Part shown: in pieces, positions 5,944 through 9,207 of the stretch | Numbering within the stretch: position 1 is the first letter of the stretch | Layout: each line of letters begins with the position of its first letter | Assembly (NCBI GenBank): GCA_002344975.1 | Contig: DDUV01000092.1 | Location: 1 to 9,207, forward strand | From: Saprospiraceae bacterium UBA2329 | GTDB taxonomy: Bacteria; Bacteroidota; Bacteroidia; Chitinophagales; Saprospiraceae | Reading direction: 5' to 3' | DNA length: 9,207 nt | Notes under the pieces: generated by a model | What the model saw: only the letters and a program-made list of their open reading frames with translations | What the model was told of the DNA's origin: nothing | Databases searched by the model: none | Position numbers and translations under genes: made by a program

Positions 5944-6735
5944 TTACTTTTCGGATTTGAGTGCTCCAAGCGCTATAAAATGCGGATTCAGCGTACTTTC
6001 TTTATTGTATCGCAAGGGCTGCCGGGTATAAAAATCCAGCACTGCGCCGCCGGCCTCCTCCACAATCACCTGGCCGGCAGCCGTATCCCACTCGCCGGTA
6101 GGCCCCAACCGCGGGTACAGCTCGGCATCGCCGCGCGCCAGCAGCCCGAATTTGATGGCGCTGCCTTTGTTCACAAACCCCGGCTCCCGCAAGCCGCCTA
6201 TCCATTCCTGCGTGGCCGTATTGAAATGCGAACGCGAACTGAGCACGCGCAGCCCGGCATCTTCCATCCCAAAACGCGCACATTGCAAACGCCGCTCCCC
6301 CGCTTCCGTCACCTCGAAAGCGCCCTGCCCCTGCACGGCCCAAAAGCACTGCCCCGTCACCGGAGCATACACCAAGCCCAGCACCGCGCGCCCGTCTTTT
6401 ACCAATGCTATGTTGACGCAAAAATCGCCATTGCGCCGTATGAATTCCTTCGTGCCGTCTAATGGGTCCACAACCCAGCAATAGCTCCACGCGCGGCGCG
6501 CTTCGTAGGGCGGCAGTTCATTCTCCTCAGAAATGATGGGCCAATCGGGCGTCAATGCCAACAAAGCACTGCATATCAACTCATTGGAGGCCCGGTCTGC
6601 ACGCGTAATGGGGGTGTTGTCCTCTTTTTGTTCTACCCCAAAATGGGCCGGATCATCGTACACCTCCAGAATGACCTCGCCCGCAGCACGCGCTATGCGC
6701 AGCAATTCAGGTATCCATGTCAGCCATTCCGTCAT
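5944..6735 (-). CDS. cysQ: 3'(2'),5'-bisphosphate nucleotidase CysQ (inositol monophosphatase superfamily)
   Basis: CysQ hydrolyses 3'-phosphoadenosine 5'-phosphate (and PAPS) to AMP (APS), removing an inhibitory by-product of sulfate assimilation and sulfotransfer; it requires Mg2+. The 263-residue product carries the superfamily metal-binding motifs: SEEN (69-72), WVVDPLDGTKEFIRRNGDF (87-105, with D90, D93 and the K-E-F that is typical of CysQ rather than generic inositol phosphatases), and EWDTAAGQVIVEEAGG (215-230, with D217). QKEDNTPITRAD (36-47) is the expected substrate-side strand. The ATG at 6735 gives normal length and places MTEWLTWIPELLRIAR at the first helix. The frame stays open for 37 more codons upstream, but that part is translated from the repeat block and is not family sequence. 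The stop is 2 bases before the ligase gene start. Confidence 0.93.
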   Translation of the reverse strand: MTEWLTWIPELLRIARAAGEVILEVYDDPAHFGVEQKEDNTPITRADRASNELICSALLALTPDWPIISEENELPPYEARRAWSYCWVVDPLDGTKEFIRRNGDFCVNIALVKDGRAVLGLVYAPVTGQCFWAVQGQGAFEVTEAGERRLQCARFGMEDAGLRVLSSRSHFNTATQEWIGGLREPGFVNKGSAIKFGLLARGDAELYPRLGPTGEWDTAAGQVIVEEAGGAVLDFYTRQPLRYNKESTLNPHFIALGALKSEK

Positions 6736-6756
6736 ATCATTCAACTTTTTTGTACT

Positions 6757-6887
6757 CCATGTTTCGGGTTCAAGGTTTCGGGTTTCATCCGCCGTAGCCT
6801 TGGCGAAGGCGGGTTCAAGGTTTCGGGTCGGAACCGCCCACCGCAAACCGCCTACCGCCTACCGATGACCGCCCACCGCAAACCGCA
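6757..6887. repeat. Composite intergenic repeat island between cysQ and pcm
   Basis: Three elements fill the gap of 153 bases. First, GGGTTCAAGGTTTCGGGT occurs exactly at 6766-6783 and 6811-6828, and a partial extra copy GTTTCGGGTT precedes the first. Second, between these copies lies a palindromic element (6789-6812) in which GCCTT pairs with AAGGC, or alternatively CCGCC with GGCGG. Third, ACCGCCCACCGCAAACCGC is repeated exactly at 6833-6851 and 6868-6886, with CCTACCGCCTACCG between. In translation these give peptides like AFAKATADE, RRSLGEGG and TRNLEPET, which I recall from spurious gene ends in many uncultivated Bacteroidota genomes, so this is probably a dispersed, non-coding repeat family. 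Function is unknown. Confidence 0.85.
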
Positions 6888-6888
6888 G

Positions 6889-7572
6889 CTACCCCCTCCG
6901 CTCCGTCCCCCCCAAAAAAGGCACAAATTTAAAATCGCCCTGCTCTTCCTGCACAAACTCCGTTTCCGACACCCGCCGCACCCGCAACATCCGCTGCACC
7001 TCCCGGCCCACCGGAATCACCAACATGCCGCCCACCGCCAACTGCTGCCGCAGCGCCTCCGGCACCTCCACAGCGCCCGCCGTAGCTATGATCCTGTCAA
7101 AGGGCGCATGTTCGGGCAGCCCCTTGTTGCCGTCTCTAAAGTAGCAGCGCACATTCTTCAGCCCCAGCGCATGCAGCAGTTCCTGCGCCTTCACATACAG
7201 CGCCTCATAGCGCTCCACCGTATAAACCCGCGCCCCCATCATGGCCAGCACCGCCGCCTGATACCCCGATCCGGTGCCTATTTCCAGCACCTTCAGGCGC
7301 GGCCGCAACTCCAGCCACTCTGTCTGAAACGCCACCGTATAAGGCTGCGATATCGTTTGCTCATTGCCTATCGGGAAGGGGTTGTCTTCATAAGCCTGCT
7401 CCTCAAAAGCCTTGTCCAAAAAAAAATGCCTCGGCAGCCGCTCCATCGCGCTCAGCACAGCCTCATCCCTTATGCCCTTGCGCCGCAGTTGCTCTATCAG
7501 CCTGCGGCGCATCCCTTTATGCCGGTAGTTGTCGGTCACTTGTGCGCTGTTTTGTTCTGCAAAGAAACTCAT
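6889..7572 (-). CDS. pcm: Protein-L-isoaspartate O-methyltransferase
   Basis: Pcm methylates the alpha-carboxyl of L-isoaspartyl residues in damaged proteins using S-adenosylmethionine, starting their repair to aspartate. The 227-residue product carries the family signatures in order: NYRHKGMRRRLIEQLRRKGI (15-34), VLSAMERLPRHFFL (39-52), AYEDNPFPIGNEQTISQPY (60-78, with the substrate-binding TISQPY), the SAM-binding motif I VLEIGTGSGYQAAVL (95-109), the acidic VYTVER (116-121), FDRIIATAGA (158-167) and the C-terminal GGMLVIPVG (181-189). The ATG at 7572 precedes the conserved NYRHKG by 14 residues. The open frame runs 60 codons further upstream without an ATG, but that stretch is C-rich spacer sequence unlike the family, so I excluded it. 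The gene ends 153 bases before cysQ with the repeat island between, so co-transcription with cysQ is possible but not assured. Confidence 0.95.
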   Translation of the reverse strand: MSFFAEQNSAQVTDNYRHKGMRRRLIEQLRRKGIRDEAVLSAMERLPRHFFLDKAFEEQAYEDNPFPIGNEQTISQPYTVAFQTEWLELRPRLKVLEIGTGSGYQAAVLAMMGARVYTVERYEALYVKAQELLHALGLKNVRCYFRDGNKGLPEHAPFDRIIATAGAVEVPEALRQQLAVGGMLVIPVGREVQRMLRVRRVSETEFVQEEQGDFKFVPFLGGTERRG

Positions 7573-7860
7573 TTTTTCCACAATTTCCGCCCTCGATCTT
7601 CCATTTATGGCGCCACCCGCCACAGGCAAGCCCCCCTTCAGCCCCCGCCCGCACAGGCAGCGGGTCGGGTCGTCCGCTACATGCAGCCCGCCACACCTGC
7701 ATACCCAACGGCGGCCTGCATCCGCTTCCACCCCTGGCGCAACCCCAACCAAGAGCTGTCGGCTTTAAAGACTAAAGCTAAACTGCGCTGCTATTTTCAT
7801 CCGTCCGATAAACCTGCCGCTATTATCTTTGTTGGACAAAAAACAAAATGTAATACCGCC
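7573..7860. other. Divergent intergenic spacer between pcm and mqnC
   Basis: This 288-base spacer holds the promoters for both flanking genes. Its pcm-proximal two thirds (7605-7750) are very C-rich on the + strand, with runs such as CCCCCC at 7631-7636. An imperfect short repeat is present: CCGCCACAGGCA at 7617-7628 and CCGCCCGCACAGGCA at 7645-7659. The mqnC-proximal third is AT-richer and contains an exact TAnnTTTG element. No such element is visible for pcm on the - strand. I see no ORF here with recognisable protein sequence; both strands are open in one frame only because of the base composition. Confidence 0.55.
7824..7831 (+). promoter_or_regulatory. Candidate Bacteroidota -7 promoter element for mqnC
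   Basis: TATCTTTG matches the Bacteroidota -7 consensus TAnnTTTG exactly and is followed by TTGG. A start about 7-10 bases downstream would give a leader of about 20-24 bases before the ATG at 7861. No clear TTTG -33 element lies at the usual distance upstream; the nearest T-rich stretch, ATTTTC (7793-7798), is a few bases too far. Confidence 0.45.
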
Positions 7861-9003
7861 ATGAGGACAGACGATTTGCTGCACCGCGCCCTACAACTTG
7901 ATTTCCTGAGTGCCGAAGAAGGCCTGTTTTTATTAGAAAACGCTACCACCTCAGAGCTGATGTACGTCGGCAACAGCCTCCGGCAGCATCATGTGCCCAA
8001 CGATGTCGTCACCTGGATCATAGACCGCAATTCCAACACCACCAATGTGTGCATCGCCAATTGCAAGTTCTGCAACTTCTATCGCCGCCCCGGCCATGCC
8101 GAGTCTTACACCACCACCATCGAGGAATACAAAGAAAAAATTGACGAACTGTTCCTGCTCGGCGGCGACCAACTCCTCCTCCAGGGCGGCCACCACCCCG
8201 ATCTGGGCCTCGATTTTTATGCCAATCTCTTCCGGCAACTCAAAACCCTCTATCCCGACCTCAAGCTCCATGCCCTCGGCCCGCCGGAAATTGCGCACAT
8301 TGCCAAGCTCGAAAAAATGTCGCACTACGATGTGCTCAAAGTACTCCACGAATCGGGCCTCGACTCGCTGCCCGGCGCCGGCGCCGAAATCCTCGACGAC
8401 CGCGTGCGCCGCCTCATCTCCAAAGGCAAATGCGGCGGCCAGGAATGGCTCGATGTGATGCGCGCCGCCCACCAACTGCGCATCACTACCTCCGCTACCA
8501 TGATGTTCGGCCACATCGAAACCAACATGGAGCGCATGGAGCATTTCGTGGCCCTGCGGCAGGTACAATCTGAAAAGCCCGCCGATGCCAAAGGCTTCAT
8601 TGCCTTCATTCCCTGGCCTTTTCAGGACCAAGACACCATCTTGGTAAAACTGAAGCGCGCCCGCAACACCTGCACCAGCGACGAATATGTGCGCATGATC
8701 GCGCTCAGCCGCATCATGCTGCCCAACGTGACCAATATTCAGGCTTCCTGGCTCACCGTAGGCAAAGCCGTGGCGCAGGTCTGTCTGCACGCCGGGGCCA
8801 ATGATTTCGGCAGTATTATGATTGAGGAAAATGTAGTGTCGGCTGCCGGTGCTCGTTTCCGCTTCACCGCCGACGGCATCCAGCAAGCCATCCGCGACGC
8901 AGGATTCCGGCCACAATTGCGCACACAGCAGTATGCCTACCGCGATTTGCCGGCTAGTTTAGTCAATCAGGAGTTGGACCGCACGGTGATGATTGTGGAC
9001 TGA
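7861..9003 (+). CDS. mqnC: Cyclic dehypoxanthinyl futalosine synthase MqnC (radical SAM)
   Basis: MqnC converts dehypoxanthine futalosine to cyclic dehypoxanthinyl futalosine, a radical SAM step in the futalosine pathway to menaquinone in the cytoplasm. The 380-residue protein has the radical SAM cluster motif C-x3-C-x2-C with C64, C68 and C71 in VCIANCKFCNFYRRPGH, the glycine-rich LLLQGGHHPDLGLDFY (105-120), LHALGPPEI (136-144), LPGAGAEIL (170-178), MMFGHIET (214-221), FIPWPFQ (249-255), NIQASWLTVG (292-301) and the C-terminal GANDFGSIMIEENVVSAAG (312-330), all typical of MqnC; the QGG-HHP form and the overall length favour MqnC over its paralogue MqnE. The ATG at 7861 begins the normal N-terminus MRTDDLLHRAL. 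The + strand frame stays open far upstream, but only through antisense of pcm and cysQ. No other mqn gene is in the window, consistent with scattered mqn genes in this phylum. Confidence 0.95.
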   Translation: MRTDDLLHRALQLDFLSAEEGLFLLENATTSELMYVGNSLRQHHVPNDVVTWIIDRNSNTTNVCIANCKFCNFYRRPGHAESYTTTIEEYKEKIDELFLLGGDQLLLQGGHHPDLGLDFYANLFRQLKTLYPDLKLHALGPPEIAHIAKLEKMSHYDVLKVLHESGLDSLPGAGAEILDDRVRRLISKGKCGGQEWLDVMRAAHQLRITTSATMMFGHIETNMERMEHFVALRQVQSEKPADAKGFIAFIPWPFQDQDTILVKLKRARNTCTSDEYVRMIALSRIMLPNVTNIQASWLTVGKAVAQVCLHAGANDFGSIMIEENVVSAAGARFRFTADGIQQAIRDAGFRPQLRTQQYAYRDLPASLVNQELDRTVMIVD

Positions 9004-9017
9004 GGAATTAGATAAGG

Positions 9018-9207
9018 CTATACCCGTTCGTGCTTTTCAAGTATCCCAACCACCTCGGCTTCTTCCATGCCGGTGATGTTGGCAATCAACTGTATGCTCA
9101 GACCATTGGCATAGGCATTGAGTACGACTTCGATCTTGCCTTCGATCTTGCCTTCGATCTTGCCTTCGATCTTGCCTTTTTCGATGAGTTGATCGTACGT
9201 TGACATA
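9018..9207 (-). CDS. C-terminal part of an Rpn/PD-(D/E)XK-type protein (probably partial at window edge)
   Basis: The visible 62 residues begin at an ATG at 9206, one base from the window end: a short lead, STYDQLIEKG, then four GKIE units, VVLNAYANGLSIQLIANITGM and EEAEVVGILEKHERV. This is the characteristic tail of Rpn-type recombination-promoting nuclease/putative transposase proteins and related PD-(D/E)XK families: a charged (K/E)G(K/I)(I/E)E repeat linker followed by a small helix-turn-helix-like segment (GLSIQLIANITGMEEAEV). In full proteins this tail follows about 200-250 residues of nuclease domain, so the methionine at 9206 is probably internal and the gene continues to the right; a free-standing remnant is the alternative. 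It converges on mqnC with a 14-base gap. I cannot see any catalytic residues, so the family name rests on the tail alone. Confidence 0.65.
   Translation of the reverse strand, partial: MSTYDQLIEKGKIEGKIEGKIEGKIEVVLNAYANGLSIQLIANITGMEEAEVVGILEKHERV
9129..9176 (-). repeat. Four exact 12-bp tandem copies encoding GKIE
   Basis: TTCGATCTTGCC on the + strand is repeated four times without mismatch (9129-9140, 9141-9152, 9153-9164, 9165-9176), and a degenerate fifth copy follows at about 9177-9186. Read on the - strand it encodes GKIE in frame, so changes in copy number keep the reading frame. Absence of synonymous differences suggests recent expansion by slippage or unequal recombination. Confidence 0.9.

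Noticed and set aside
6736..6846. N-terminal extension of CysQ by 37 codons
   Set aside because: The added peptide comes entirely from the repeat island and its lead-in and does not resemble CysQ; the ATG at 6735 gives normal family length.
6766..6886. Possible mini CRISPR array
   Set aside because: Only two copies of each of two different repeats, with no regular spacers and no cas genes.
7573..7752. N-terminal extension of Pcm with paired cysteines
   Set aside because: It lacks an ATG, is not Pcm-like, and reads through C-rich spacer. Cysteine spacing is not a convincing zinc ribbon.
6628..7860. + strand frame open continuously into mqnC, giving an apparent 791-residue protein
   Set aside because: The upstream 411 codons run antisense to cysQ and pcm and through the repeat island; composition is proline/histidine/arginine-rich with no recognisable domain. 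The MqnC family N-terminus starts at the ATG at 7861.
7951..8916. 321-residue - strand ORF inside mqnC
   Set aside because: Antisense shadow of a clear radical SAM gene; the translation is a low-complexity Gly/Ala/Glu/Val mixture without domains.

Overview
The window looks like a chromosomal stretch from a member of the Bacteroidota, probably a Saprospiraceae- or Chitinophagia-like lineage. The reasons are the DUF3822-rsmD gene pair, a Bacteroidota-type bactofilin, the absence of Shine-Dalgarno sequences, two good matches to the Bacteroidota -7 promoter element TAnnTTTG, and an intergenic repeat block of a kind I recall from many uncultivated Bacteroidota. The phylum call is an inference from these features; I could not compare with any database. 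There is no rRNA, tRNA, CRISPR array or complete mobile element.

Layout. Bases 1-320 carry no gene but hold a long inverted repeat (79-135) and an imperfect direct repeat. A + strand block follows: bactofilin (321-695), then a tightly spaced run of a membrane-anchored unknown protein (801-1388), a DUF3822 protein (1373-2197), the 16S rRNA methyltransferase RsmD (2217-2798), a small exported protein (2826-3263) and a LytTR response regulator (3311-3994). Eleven bases later a - strand block begins, read right to left: Pcm (7572-6889), a 153-base repeat-filled spacer, the CysQ-like phosphatase (6735-5944), an O-antigen ligase/polymerase-family membrane protein (5941-4619) and a Uma2-family nuclease-like protein (4581-4006). 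A C-rich 288-base divergent spacer separates Pcm from mqnC (7861-9003, +), a radical SAM enzyme of the futalosine route to menaquinone. The window ends in a - strand gene (9018-9207) carrying a 12-bp tandem repeat that encodes GKIE units, probably the C-terminal end of an Rpn/PD-(D/E)XK-type protein.

How the genes fit together. Most are housekeeping or envelope genes: ribosome modification (RsmD), protein repair (Pcm), nucleotide/sulfur metabolism (CysQ), surface polysaccharide (ligase), cytoskeleton/envelope (bactofilin) and respiratory quinone (MqnC). The cysQ-ligase pair is separated by only 2 bases and is almost certainly co-transcribed. The 801-3994 run is probably one operon. Uma2 and the Rpn-like tail are accessory-type genes.

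I did not find a new defence, secretion or mobile system. The points most worth a second look are the altered catalytic motif in RsmD (GPPY instead of DPPY), the composite repeat island between cysQ and pcm, the 18-bp inverted repeat near the left end, and the unknown 801/DUF3822 pair welded to rsmD.
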